Part shown: positions 36,503 through 48,600 of the stretch, in pieces
How positions within the stretch are numbered: the first letter of the stretch is position 1
Layout: the number at the start of each line of letters is the position of its first letter
Source of the DNA: an uncultured Sphingomonadaceae bacterium
GTDB taxonomy: Bacteria; Pseudomonadota; Alphaproteobacteria; Sphingomonadales; Sphingomonadaceae
Direction: 5' to 3'
DNA: 64,000 bases
Assembly: GCA_947496865.1 (NCBI GenBank)
Contig: CANMEE010000003.1
Span: 108,244-172,243 of the forward strand
Made by a program: the position numbers and the translations under genes
The notes under the pieces: model-generated
The model's database searches: none
Seen by the model: only the letters and a program-made list of their open reading frames with translations
What the model was told of the DNA's origin: nothing

Positions 36503-37971
36503 GCGAAGATCAAGTCAGCCCGGAAGCCGAAGCACAGGAAAAAGATGATCCGCAAGAAGGCTTTTTTGCGCGTCGCTTTCCAGGCTTAGCCCGCCACTGG
36601 ATGATCCTGCGGGAAAGCTGGGCATTGCAGAATGTTGCGGATGAAAATGCCAAGCCGCAAAGTGATCATGAGTTTTTGCCCGCAGCATTGGAGATAATGG
36701 AGAAGCCAGCGAGCCCTGGTCTTCGCTGGTTGATGCTGATCCTTTGCAGCCTGTTTGCGATAGCCCTGCTGTGGTCGTTTATCGGCAAGGTCGATGTGGT
36801 GGCCACGGCAACCGGAAAGGTTGTGCCCTCGGCCAGCAGCAAGGTCATCCAGCCGATTGAGATCGGATCCATCCGTGCCATTCATGTCAAGAACGGGCAG
36901 CGCGTCAAGAAAGGCCAATTGCTGGTCGAACTGGATCCGACGATCAGTAACGCCGATGCGGCGCAAAGCTCTCAGCAGTTGATGTCTGCCGAAATTGTTC
37001 GCGCCCGCAATGATGCGCTGATGTCGCATTTGAAGGGTCTGGATGCACAGTTTGTCCCGCCAGCGGGAACGCCGACCGATCTCGCGCTCACCCAGGCGGA
37101 ATTTGTGCGCTCAGCCATTGGCGAATATGAAGCCGAAAAGGCGAGCCTTGGTGAGCAACGCGCCGAACGCCAGGCACAGCTTATCGGTGCGCAGGCGGAA
37201 ATAACAAAGCTCGAACAGACCCTGCCATTGCTTGACCGGCAACTGGCTGCGCGACAGGAGCTTGCTGACAAGGGTTATTTCTCGAAGCTCCGCCTGCTCG
37301 AATTTGAACAGCTGCGCGTCGAGCATATCCAGAATATCGCCGTGCAGCGGGCCCGTGCCGCCGAGGCTAGCGCATCGATCCGCAATCTCGAAGCGCAGAT
37401 CAGGCGCCTGCGCGAAGCCTTTGGCCGCGGTGCGATTGCGGAAATGGCGGAGGCCGAAGGACAATCGGCGATGGCCGGCGCAGAGTTGCAAAAGTCGGCC
37501 CGTCGGCGCGAGTTTCAGCAGATCAAGTCGCCGGTCGACGGCACCGTGCAGCAGCTCACCCTGACGACCATTGGCGGTGTGGTGCAGCCGGCTGAACCGA
37601 TCATGGTCATCGTCCCCGATGATGCCGAGGTGCAGGTCAGCGCGCAGATCCTCAACAAGGATATCGGGTTCATCTATGAAGGCCAGCCAGTGCGGGTGAA
37701 GCTGGAGGCGTTTAACTTTACCGATTACGGCCTGATCGAAGGCGTGGTCGACAATATCAGCCGCGATGCGATCCAGGATGAAAATCTCGGGCTGGTCTAT
37801 GCCGCGCGGATCAAGCTCAACAAACGGCATCTCATGATCAATGGCAAACGCCAAGCGATCGGACCCGGTTTACAGGCGCAAGCAGAAATCAAAACAGGCG
37901 AGCGGCGGATCATCCAATATCTCCTCTCCCCCATTGCCAAGACAATGGATGAAGCCGGGCGTGAACGGTAA
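36499..37971 (+). CDS. type I secretion membrane-fusion protein, HlyD-like
   Basis: A 490-residue periplasmic adaptor that links the ABC exporter to an outer-membrane channel. A cytoplasmic N-terminus of about 75 residues is followed by one TM helix (LRWLMLILCSLFAIALLWSF) and the beta segment IGKVDVVATATGKVVPS. A long coiled coil of Ala, Glu, Gln and Arg lies at about 150-320. The lipoyl half IKSPVDGTVQQLTLTTIGGVV and a C-terminal beta domain complete it. The start codon overlaps the exporter stop by four bases. No TolC homologue is nearby, so a genome-encoded one must be used. Confidence 0.92.
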   Translation: MSEDQVSPEAEAQEKDDPQEGFFARRFPGLARHWMILRESWALQNVADENAKPQSDHEFLPAALEIMEKPASPGLRWLMLILCSLFAIALLWSFIGKVDVVATATGKVVPSASSKVIQPIEIGSIRAIHVKNGQRVKKGQLLVELDPTISNADAAQSSQQLMSAEIVRARNDALMSHLKGLDAQFVPPAGTPTDLALTQAEFVRSAIGEYEAEKASLGEQRAERQAQLIGAQAEITKLEQTLPLLDRQLAARQELADKGYFSKLRLLEFEQLRVEHIQNIAVQRARAAEASASIRNLEAQIRRLREAFGRGAIAEMAEAEGQSAMAGAELQKSARRREFQQIKSPVDGTVQQLTLTTIGGVVQPAEPIMVIVPDDAEVQVSAQILNKDIGFIYEGQPVRVKLEAFNFTDYGLIEGVVDNISRDAIQDENLGLVYAARIKLNKRHLMINGKRQAIGPGLQAQAEIKTGERRIIQYLLSPIAKTMDEAGRER

Positions 37972-38010
37972 GTTAAGTATTGTAAATCGCGCTATTCTGG
38001 GACTTTTCAA

Positions 38011-38033
38011 TATACATCCAAAATGGATATATA
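38011..38033. promoter_or_regulatory. second palindromic operator candidate, upstream of the acyltransferase gene
   Basis: Arms TATACATCCA and TGGATATATA pair with one mismatch around AAA. The core ACATCCA-NAA-TGGAT is shared with the site at 34172. It lies about 230 bp before the acyltransferase start. Confidence 0.5.
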
Positions 38034-38260
38034 ATTTATCAGAGTTTTACATGTAAATGCTCTTGTCTTGCGTGATTTTGCGGCTAGTCTGCAAGAAGAG
38101 TCGCGGGGGCCTGAAACATAAAAATGTACAGGTTTAGTTGGTGAATATCGGGTTTTTCCGCGATGTTCACTGCTGGGCGTGTGATGACTCGCGCGCTCGC
38201 GTAGCTGACCAACAGGGGATTGATGGTCAGAAGAGCTTGTATTGAGGGGCCAGAATATCA

Positions 38261-38947
38261 ATGAGTACGAAAAAATCAGTCAAGAAAGCTGCGACCAACG
38301 GGTCTGCGGCCGGTAAAAACGCGCCTGCGACAAAGACTGCAGCACAAGAACCGGAGGGCGGCGTTGCTGGAACAGTCGATACGGATGCTAAGGCCAAGCC
38401 AGCGCTGACGCCCGAGGCAATGGAGCAGCTAACCGAGCTGCGCGGCAAAATTCACCACAGCGTCGGGCAGACGGTGTTGGCGATGATGAACCTGCCGCGC
38501 TATCGCAATCAGACGCTGGCCGATCTGGCGCATCTGTTGATTGAACCATTGCTGCGCGATCGACTGGCCATTGCCTCAACCCGCGACAAAGATGGCGGCG
38601 AGCAAGCGCCGGCCGGGATGGCCATGTGGGCGAGCGTATCGGACAGCGTGGATGCCAAAATTCGCGAGCAAGTGAAAAGCGGCGCCTTCCCCGTGCGCCT
38701 GTCGAGTGAAGACTGGACAAGCGGCGAAACCTTGTGGTTGCTCGATGTGATCGCGCCCAATCGCAAGCTGGCAACGGCGGTACTGGCCAATTTCAAGCAG
38801 GTGGCGGGTGATAAGCCAGTGAGTATTCATCCGATTGTGGCGCGTGCGGTGGAGCCGGATGTGCTGGAGAAGATGAAGGCGAAGAAGGCGGATGGGGATG
38901 CTGTGCCGGAATTGACTAAGGATACTGAGACTAAGGGCGAGGCGTAA
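38261..38947 (+). CDS. HlyC-like toxin-activating lysine acyltransferase
   Basis: A 228-residue protein of the RTX toxin acyltransferase family, which transfers a fatty acyl chain from acyl carrier protein to Lys residues of a toxin before export. After a Lys/Ala-rich extension of about 55 residues, the family core is clear: HHSVGQTVLAMMNLPRYRNQ, GMAMWASVSDSVDAKI, and RLSSEDWTSGETLWLLDVIAP. Asp162 aligns with the catalytic Asp92 of E. coli HlyC, but the position of His23 appears to be Tyr81. His65, His66 or His91 could substitute. It stands between the secretion genes and the giant RTX gene, its likely substrate. Confidence 0.82.
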   Translation: MSTKKSVKKAATNGSAAGKNAPATKTAAQEPEGGVAGTVDTDAKAKPALTPEAMEQLTELRGKIHHSVGQTVLAMMNLPRYRNQTLADLAHLLIEPLLRDRLAIASTRDKDGGEQAPAGMAMWASVSDSVDAKIREQVKSGAFPVRLSSEDWTSGETLWLLDVIAPNRKLATAVLANFKQVAGDKPVSIHPIVARAVEPDVLEKMKAKKADGDAVPELTKDTETKGEA

Positions 38948-39015
38948 AGCGCTATGTATTTGGTACACTGGCATCGTAGTAGTAACCCCACCGTAATTCT
39001 GGGAGAGGCAGCATA

Positions 39016-39612
39016 ATGGAAGAGGCCAGATTCGTATATGAGGATAACTTTCAGGTTCTGAATGACCGGATGCTTGTCGATCCTGTTCTCAAAATATTTG
39101 TTACAATGGGGCGACTACATTTTGAAGGCGAGGGAGAGCAGTTTATACATGTTTCTCACGACCCGGATATGAAGGCCAGCATTCTAGAGCAAATTTCGCA
39201 AAGGAAAGCGCTCGATTTTGATAGTGTTAATGAGGAAGAAGGCGCTTTCACGCCCCCTGATTTTTCCGATAAACGTTATAAATTCTTCGAGTTTACTCTG
39301 CGTAAACTGACAGAGGAAAACACACGAATATATGAAATACTAGATCCTGATGAACGATACAAGAAACCTATTTTAGGTACGGAAATGCGCGGTAACGTAT
39401 ATGAGTGCGCTGATCCGAATTCATTTTTGCTCTATGTATTCAAAAATGTTCTGCTGCTGCCAGAACTGCAACCCTTTCAGTTTGGAAAATACAACAAAAT
39501 ACAATTGCGATTATCTGAAGAAAAGCTCGCCTATCTAGAAAGGCGAACTCCTCGAGCCTTAGTAGGTAATGCTGTTCTGGCGGAGATAAATCAGAATTCG
39601 GAGTCGGCATGA
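39016..39612 (+). CDS. hypothetical 198-residue protein coupled to the giant RTX gene
   Basis: A soluble acidic protein with no signal or TM segment. Aromatic-rich stretches (RYKFFEFTLRKL, SFLLYVFKNVLLL) suggest a compact globular fold. I do not recognise a family. A GGGAGAGG ribosome binding site precedes ATG 39016. Its stop codon overlaps the ATG of the giant gene (ATGA at 39609-39612), so translation is coupled and equal expression is likely. A cytoplasmic chaperone or secretion helper for the giant protein is a plausible but unproved role. Confidence 0.7.
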   Translation: MEEARFVYEDNFQVLNDRMLVDPVLKIFVTMGRLHFEGEGEQFIHVSHDPDMKASILEQISQRKALDFDSVNEEEGAFTPPDFSDKRYKFFEFTLRKLTEENTRIYEILDPDERYKKPILGTEMRGNVYECADPNSFLLYVFKNVLLLPELQPFQFGKYNKIQLRLSEEKLAYLERRTPRALVGNAVLAEINQNSESA

Positions 39613-42600
39613 TGGGACCAATTGTTTTTACCGCCATAGATTTCGACAAAGCCGTAAACCTTACTCTAGATGGTATTGAGGTCGATGGTCGTACAGGTGG
39701 CCTTCGTGACGCCGAGCGATCTGCAATCATTCAGCATTTGCGTGATAGCGGTGTAGAGACAGAAATGCGGCAATGGATGATTGATAATCCTGCGCGACTG
39801 CCCGATGGTGCAGTGTACACCGTTTATTCCGCCGATGGGGGACGTTCTAGAATATATTTAGAGGAGATGACAACAGCTGGCCGCGTGGCCGGTAGAATTG
39901 ATGACACAGATTGGGGGAAATTTGCCGAAGATGAAGATGGTTCCAATACAAATAGGATCACTAGGATTGCGACACTAATCGATGACTATGCGCGTAATAC
40001 GCTGAATGTAAATTTGACCAATCCATTTTCCGATGATGGGAAACTAAATTTCGGAACTGGTCAGAACATATTATTTAACGCTGGATCACCGGCCTATGTC
40101 CGCAATGGCAAAGACAATGGGGCGGGATATTTTAGAGGCTTTATTGGGGATAATGCTCGGCAAAATTCCACTCTTTTGATTGGTGAATTGCCAGAGATGG
40201 TTGGCGAAGAACTCAATGGTGAAACCGTTCGAGCTGGTGCAACGCTCGATGAGATTACGCGGCAAGATCGAGTTTTCACGGAGCTTGAAGAGAAGCATAA
40301 GCCGCTGTTCAAAAATCCAGATGGCTCCCTCAATCGTGGTCGTCTAGAAGACTTTACCAGAGGCAATCAATTCCAGAGTATGCTTGTCTTTGTAAAGCAG
40401 GCGCTGGCTAATCTTGCGACTCGCGGCATTGACTTTGCTTCCAGCCTCCTTCGTGATGAACGCGGTGTTCTCGATCTTGCAAAAATTGAGCGCACCTACC
40501 TTCGCACTTTCAAAACCTCTGCAGCCCAAATTGCACAATATACAGAATACGCTGAAACCCGCGCACGTGTTATAGCTGCCGCAGCCCAAGATCTCGGTGA
40601 CCGTGCGCCTGAATTTGTCCGCAGCGGACTTCGCAAGGCGACGGAATATTATCGCAATCCAGACAATTCAATCAATAAGGTCAAGGTCGGCGCAGGCATA
40701 TCCGCCAGCGTTTTGGCAATTGGCAATCTCTGGGTAGAATATGACCGGCGCAAGGACGTACCGGGCGCTTTTGAGCAATATATCAAAGCCAGCGTCGATG
40801 ATGCCATTGGTGCACTTCCGCTTGCCGGTCTGATTGTTGCGGCTAGCCTGACACCCGCTGGTCCAGCGGTAATCTTCACGTTGACTGCGGTTGCGACTTA
40901 TTCGGCGATCCGCAATGTTGTGAACTATCTGGTGACGCCGGAGCCCAATGGATATGGTCTTGATCCCGATGGCGCCCTTTATAAGTTCCTGAAGCCAATT
41001 GATGACAGTCTAACTGCCTTCGAAAATCAGATTGGCGGTTTCATTGCATTGGCTCAAAGAGAGCTTGCCAATACTGTTGAGGGTGGTCTTGAGGCTGTGA
41101 CGGGCCGTGCGATTGAATGGACCGGCGGTCAAAGTGCAGCGATAACCGGGATAGATAATGATATCCTAGTCGGTGATGATGTTTCGCTATTATTGGGTGA
41201 TGAACAAAATAACTGGCTGATCCAACGCAGCGCGGGTGAAGCTTTCGGTAATGACGGTGACGATACATTGCTCGGCTGGTTGCCGGAAAAGATCAAACAG
41301 GGAGAAGCGATTGAAGGCTACAGTTACGTAGATGACGATGGCCGGACCGTATTGGTGACAGCGCGTGAAATCCGTGATGGTGAAAAAGCAGCGCAACGAC
41401 AATATGAGGAATGGCAGCGGACCGGTGATCCGCGCGGTGACGGGCCTCCTCCCACGCTCGATGCCCAAGCAATTCGGGCTGAGCAAGACTATGTGCTGAA
41501 GCTGGATGGCGGAGCGGGGAATGACTGGGTTGCTGTTCTGGGTGGTGAGGGTGCAATTGCCGTTGGCGGTGAGGGCAACGACCTAATCTACAATAATTCC
41601 AAGAACGGACAGCTGTGGGGCGATAAAATAGACGGCGCGCAGGAGCCAACCAATTCTGGTGGACGCGATACGTTTTTATATTCAGCCGGTTCCATCATCA
41701 TGGATGCGGAAAACCATGACATCCTCTCGCTATTCGGCATTCCGCTGACCGGAGGCACCAATTTCTTCGTCGCTAATACCGATATTGTCTATGATTGGCT
41801 GCTGCCCTTCATTCACTATGGTCTCACCAAGGACGGTGATCTGCTGGTCAGTTTTGGCAAAAAGCTTGATAGAGACGCTTCGGCCGAGGAGCTTCTGGAA
41901 AGCTCTATGGTCGTCAATGATTTTGACTTTGGCGGCTTCCGGGCTGGCGAGACAGAGAATATTTCGCTGACAAGTCTCGGATTGCAAAACCGCGGCGATC
42001 TGGGAATGATCTTCCGGATTTACAATGGCCCTGATGCTGTACCTTTCCGTCTGTTTGGCGCGTTGTTTGGGCATATCAAGACCTGGGCCGATCAAGCGCT
42101 ATTCGCAGCGAAAAACCTCTTCTCGCTGGAAGGCGACGACCCGCTTGTCCTCGATCTCAACGGGGATGGCATTCGGAACTTTAAGGTTGGTAAAGCCAGT
42201 TTTGACGGCGATGGCGATTTGTTTGCCGAGGAAACCGGCTGGATTTCCTCCGATGACGGTTTCCTGGTCTATGACCGTGATGGTTCCGGCACAATTGATG
42301 ATGTCAGTGAGCTCTTCGGCGCGCCAGGCGTTTCTGGTTTTACCGAGCTGGCTGGATTTGACAGCAATAGTGATGGCGTGGTTGACGCACTGGATGCGCA
42401 ATTTGGCGATCTGCAGGTCTGGCGCGATCTCAATACCGATGGTGTGACGCAAGATGGTGAGCTATTCTCGCTCGACAGTCTGAATATCGCTTCCTTTGCG
42501 CTGACTTCCGAGCAACTGGGCCTGACTACGTCGAATAACAACGAACTGCGTGCGCGCGGCGAGTTTACCTATGACGATGGTTCAACCGGCGATATTTACG

Positions 42601-45600
42601 AGATTATCTTTGATACAGATCGTGTGTCCACGGTGTATCGCGGGGATAATGGCAAGACCGCAGACGCTGCCTTGTTTGATGCCAAGGGCTATGGCCGGCT
42701 GACCGATCTCGGTGTTGCTGCCAGCAATGATTTTGCAATTGCCGCGGTGGCTGAGCAAGTCGCGCAGTCGATGACGGTCGCCAATCTCACGACGCTGCGG
42801 GATCAGGCGGTGCCGATTTTCTCCGCATGGGTAAACGGCCGATATGAAACGCGCGAACTGACACCGGTGCTGCTTAGTGCTGATGGCAGTGAGCGGCTCG
42901 ATCACGGTGTCTATCAGGAAGGTGCGACCGGTGGATACTGGACGCTCGCCAGCGGTGCTGATGTGCTCGACGGGGGCGGGGCGGTTATCGCTCGGGCAAG
43001 CCTAGAAGATGTGCTGGCCCATGCTGCGGCCGGCGGTGCGACCTGGGAATTGCAACAGCTCTGGACGCCATCAGACCGCGATTTTCTGCCTCAGTTCCGG
43101 GATGAGACTGCCTATCTGGTCAGCCTTGTTGATGGCCGCGCTGTGGTTCATGACTATGCGATTGAGCGCACCGATGGCGGCGGAACCTATTGGGAGCTGG
43201 CTAGCGGATCCGACATATTGGACAGTGACGGCGGTATCATTGCGCGCGCGACACTCGCTGATATTCAAGCGCAAGCGACTGTTGATGGCCGTAGCTGGCG
43301 GGTTGAGGATTTCGCGGACACGCTCCCTCCGGAAGCGCCATTTGAGAAAGTCGCGTTCCAGCTCAAAAATGGTATCATCACCGACTATACGGTTATGATC
43401 CGGGACGATCAGGGTGAATTTTTTGTCTGGGCCAATAATCTCCAGCGCGCGTTAGACTATCAGGATCGCTATGGCGAAAATGCCTTTGGTTTGCGCAATT
43501 TCCAGGTCGATCTCGACAATCTGCTGGATGCCGACAATAGCGATGACAGCGCCATTCGCGCTGAGCTGCTGACATTGGATCAACTGCGCTTTGCAAGCGC
43601 TTCCTTCGGTGTGGACTTCCAGCCCGGGATCAACATTGCTGAAACCGATGAAAACGGCCTGCTTGTCTATGAAACACCGGTAGCCGAAACCATCGGCTTC
43701 TTCGACAGCATGATCAACCTCTATATCGGTGCAAGCCGCGGGGTTGCGGTGCGTCTGGCCTCGCAAGGCGCGCTGAGCGACTTCTTCCAGGGTGTGGAAT
43801 ATGATGCGGGTGCCGATGCGTTCAAGCCAAACACCAATCGCGAAATAGAGCCGCTTCTGAATGCTGTCATGGCCGCCGCTCCGGTAGAAGAGCAGGCTGC
43901 GATTGATTATCTGACCGACTGGCAGGATGTTCTGTCCGTGGTCTATGCGGATTACAAGCGTACCGGGTCAGGTTCAAACAGCCAAAATTTCCTCGCACAG
44001 ATGACTATTGCTGCGTTTGAAAATAGCGGCGTTGCTTTGGATTATCTCCGCATAGCTAATATTTTCGGTGTCGATCAGGATCGGGTCATTCAGCATGATA
44101 TTGCCGATACAGATGTTGCGGGTACGAGCGGCGATGATATTTTCTACATTACCGGTGGAAACCAGATCGTCCGGGGGGGATTGGGTTCGGATCTCTATGT
44201 TCTGGGCCGTGATTTCGGTGAAGTCACAATCAAAGATGTCGAAGGGATCTTGCAGCCGAGAGGCGAAGACCAGCTGCGTTTTGCGCATGTCACATCGGAT
44301 CAGGTCTTTGCCTATAAAGATGGCCTCGATCTTGTCCTGGAGATAGATGGCAGCGACGATGTCGCGCGCATTGAAGATCAGTTTGAGGGCGTATGGCCCG
44401 GCATCTTTGGCGGCGACTATTCAATAGCCACCGAGATGGATCTCATCTTCTTCGCGGACGGTGTGCGTTGGGACTATTTGGATATCGCCTATGCAACCAG
44501 CCATCCGCTGGATAGCGATGATGTTGTTCTAGGAACCAATGCTGTTGATGTGCTCGATGGCGGTCTTGGCAATGATCTCCTGCGCGGTGGCCGGGACTCC
44601 GATCTCTATATATTTGATTACGGCTATGGTCAGGATGTCGTTGAAGACAAGAACGACAACCCTTTTCATGATCATATTGATATTATCCAGTTTGGGGAGG
44701 GTATATCCGAAGATAATATTCGTTTTGACCGGGTTGGTACGTCCAACGACCTCTTTATCTATTTACAGGATGAAAATGGCGTCGATACCGGCGATCGCGT
44801 GGAGATTCTTGGCCAATTCACGGTCAAAAACTTCCTATTTGGCGACCTCCGAACCAATCAAATAGAACGTTTGGTGTTCAGTGATTTCAGCTTCATGGAG
44901 AGCGATACCATAGCTGCCAAAGTGCTGCGTGATCTGAAAACCGATGATGCAGACTATATCGTTGGCTTTACACGAAATGACGTGCTCGATGGCGGTGAGG
45001 GTAATGATATCCTGGTTGGCGGCAATCGTGACGATACCTATATATTTGAACGTGGCGGCGGTCAGGACGTTATCGAAGACAATTACTTCGAAGTGTTCGA
45101 GGGCTCTTTCGATACTTTGAAATTTGGAGCTGGGATAACCGCAGATGACGTCCGCATTGTTAGGGAGGGCGCATCATCCACTGTTACGCTTGAGCTAAAA
45201 GACAGCACCGACAGCGTAACGCTCCAGAACCAGTTCCGTCTTACTGCAGTTGGTTTGTTCTTCCTGCGCCACGACAGCGTTGATCGCATCAGTTTTGCGG
45301 ACGGTACGTCTTGGGATATGGATCGGCTCGCCCGGATGATACTGAGCGAAGCATCGACGGATGGCAATGACACAATTTACGGTTTTGACTGGAATGACAC
45401 GCTTGATGGTGGTGCCGGTGATGACCGGTTGGAAGGCGGAGCTCTAAGTGACCGCTATGTCTTCGCCGAAGGCTACGGAAATGATGTGATTTTCGACAAT
45501 GTGTCCGCAACCCGGCTACTGATCTCTGCTGGCTATGACAGCCTTGTGCTTACTGATATTGCTTTGAATGACGTTACGTTCTCACGCTTCAAGAATGACT

Positions 45601-48600
45601 TTACCATTACACTCAAGTCGACGGGCGAGTCAGTCACGATCGAAGGTCAGTATGACCGATTGGCTGACAACGAGATTGAGCAAATCATCTTCTCTGACCG
45701 GACCGTCCCGAATACGGATCTCAATCCTGAAGATATTGATCTGATTGGAACCTCGGGAGACGACACGCTTTACGGCACACATTATGCTGAACGGATAGAT
45801 GGGCTCGGCGGCAACGATCTTCTGATCGGTTCAAGCGATGGCGACACTTATGTCTTTGATATCGGTTACGGCCAGGACATAATTGCTGACCGAATTGATG
45901 CTGGCCAATGGCGAGCAGAAGATAGTGTAGAGTTCGGTGCCAGCGTTATCTTTGATGAAACCAACTTCATCAAAGAAGGCAATGATCTTCTCATCACATT
46001 TGATGGGCGCTCAGACCAGCTTCGTGTTCGGGATCAGTTCCGGTCTTCGCTTTGGGGCGTTGAACAGTTTAAATTTGCTGATGGCACCGAGATATCAATA
46101 TCAGATGTAGAAGAGTTGTTGGCGATTAGCGGTGGTACTCGCGCCGATGATGTGATCGATGGCATTATCGATAGCGAGAATGTGCTCGATGGCCGTCAAG
46201 GGGACGACATACTCAACGGCGGACGCAAAGCAGACACCTACGCTTTTGGTACTGATTATGATTTTGATACCATCGTTGAGGTCTTGAACGGTGATGCGGA
46301 AGCAGGTGCTATTGACCGGGTTATCTTCGGCGAACTGGTGACCACGGAGAATATCACCGCCCGCCGCGATGGCAGCGATGTCTATTTTACCCTTAAAGAT
46401 TCCGGCGACCAACTGCGTATTGTTAACGGCGCAGACCAGCGTTTGGTCGAAGAATTTAACTTTGCAGACGGCACGATCTGGGATTTCAATGACCTTCGCG
46501 CTGAACTGGTGCGGGGTTCCGATGGTGATGACTTGCTCGTCGGCTTCGCCGGTGAAACCGACATATTGGACGGCGGTTTCGGATCGGACGAATTGGTTGG
46601 TGATACCGGTGATGATATCTATCGCTTTGATATCGGTTATGGCCAAGATGCAATCGATGATGCGGGTGGAAATGACCGCCTAGAATTTGGTGATCTAATC
46701 TCGGCCGATATGCTGCAATATTCTGCTGATGGCGACAATCTAGTCATTCAATTCCAGGGAATAGATGATAATCTGGTGATCCGCGGCGCGTTAGCGACCG
46801 GATCAACCAAAGCTATTGAAGAGCTGGTATTTTCTGAAGGCCGATCGATTGTCTTTGATGAGGTATTGCAAGCACTTGTCGATGGACAGGTTTCGACTAA
46901 TGCCGACATAATTCGCGGTTTTGCAGGCCGTGCCGACACCCTCAATGGTGGTACCGGCAATGATGAGCTTGTTGGTTTGAGCGGCGATGACACCTATATC
47001 GTTGAGCGGGAAAGCGGGACCAAAATCCTTGATGATCGCGGCGCGTCTTCAGGCGATCTGCTGACCTTCACCAATTTTAGTAGCGATGAAGTAACTGCGC
47101 GCCGTACAGATCCTGTCGGCAATGACGTTCTATTGTCTTTTGTAGATAGAACCGAAGTTATCATCAAAGGTGGTCTCGATACCGCCAATAGCTCCGCAAT
47201 TGAAGCGATTGAATTTGCTGATGGCGTTAGCTGGGACATTAGTGAGCTTCGCGCGCAAGTCATAACAAGCAGTCAGACGGATAATAATGACATTGTTTCG
47301 GGCTTTGCGGGCGACGATATCTTGGAAGGTGCACGCGGCAACGATGTTCTTTTGGGAGCAGGCGGGTCCGATATCTTTATCTTCAACCGTTTTGATGGCC
47401 GGGATATTGTAAACGACAGCAGCACAAATGCGGCCGACATCGATATACTTCGGCTTGTTGGCTATACAGCCGGCGATATTGAATTGCGCCGTTTGCATGG
47501 CGAGAGCGATGATGTTGTTGTTACGTTTACTGATACCGATGATGAAATCATATTGCGCGGCCAATATGTTGCAGCGGCCGGCAAAGGTGTGGAGCAAATT
47601 GAATTTGGCGATGGTACAGTTTGGGACCGCAATGCGATTTTGACGGCGTTAAACTTCGTTCCGCCCGCAGAACCCTTCGCTTCTACTGATAGCGACGATA
47701 GCATTACTGGAAATTCAGCCGGGCAAACGATTTCTGGCGGCGCTGGAAATGATGTGATCGATGCACGGGAAGGTAATGATGTCATTATCGGTGGTACCGG
47801 AGATGACATATTGCGCGGCGGTAGCAATAACGACGTCTATGTCTTTAATCGCGGCGACGGCTATGATGATATTTATGATCGGAATAATAGCAATCTTATC
47901 CGGTCCGGCGGCTATGATAGGGTAGATTTTGGCGAAGGCATCTCGATTGATGACCTCACCTTTGTTACGACCAACAAACGGGACATATTGGTCCTCATCA
48001 ATGGCTCCGATGACCGCATATTGCTCAATAACACCTTAACCGCTCACGGCGGCGGCAATGATACGACTATCATTGAGGAGTTGCGATTTGCTGACGGCAC
48101 AGCGCTTTCCTATCGAGAAATCGTCAATACCGTGACTCAAGGTACGGATGCGGATGAACGCATATGGGGGGACGAAGCTTCGAATACGGTCACGGGCGGC
48201 GCCGGCAATGATATTGTTTACGGCGGCGATAATGGCAGTGATTATCTCGATGGCGGTAGCGGCAATGATACGCTTTATGGGGATGCTGGATCTGACACCT
48301 ATTACTTTGGACGTGGCGGCGGACAGGACATCATTCATGATGTTCAACTGATAAGCAGCAGGCGACGTAGTTCTGCCGGCGGGGCTGATAAATTAGTATT
48401 TGGCTCAGGCATTGCCCCAACAGATCTGGACGTGATCCGACTGAGTTCTCAGGATGTCGAGATTCGTATTCGCGGTACAGAAGACAAAGTCAGGATTGTT
48501 CGTCAGCTTTCTGGCGGTTTCCGCAATGGATATGAATGGCTTGAGTCCTTTGAATTTGCTGATGGGACGATCTGGAACCGTGATGACCTCAACGCAAGAC

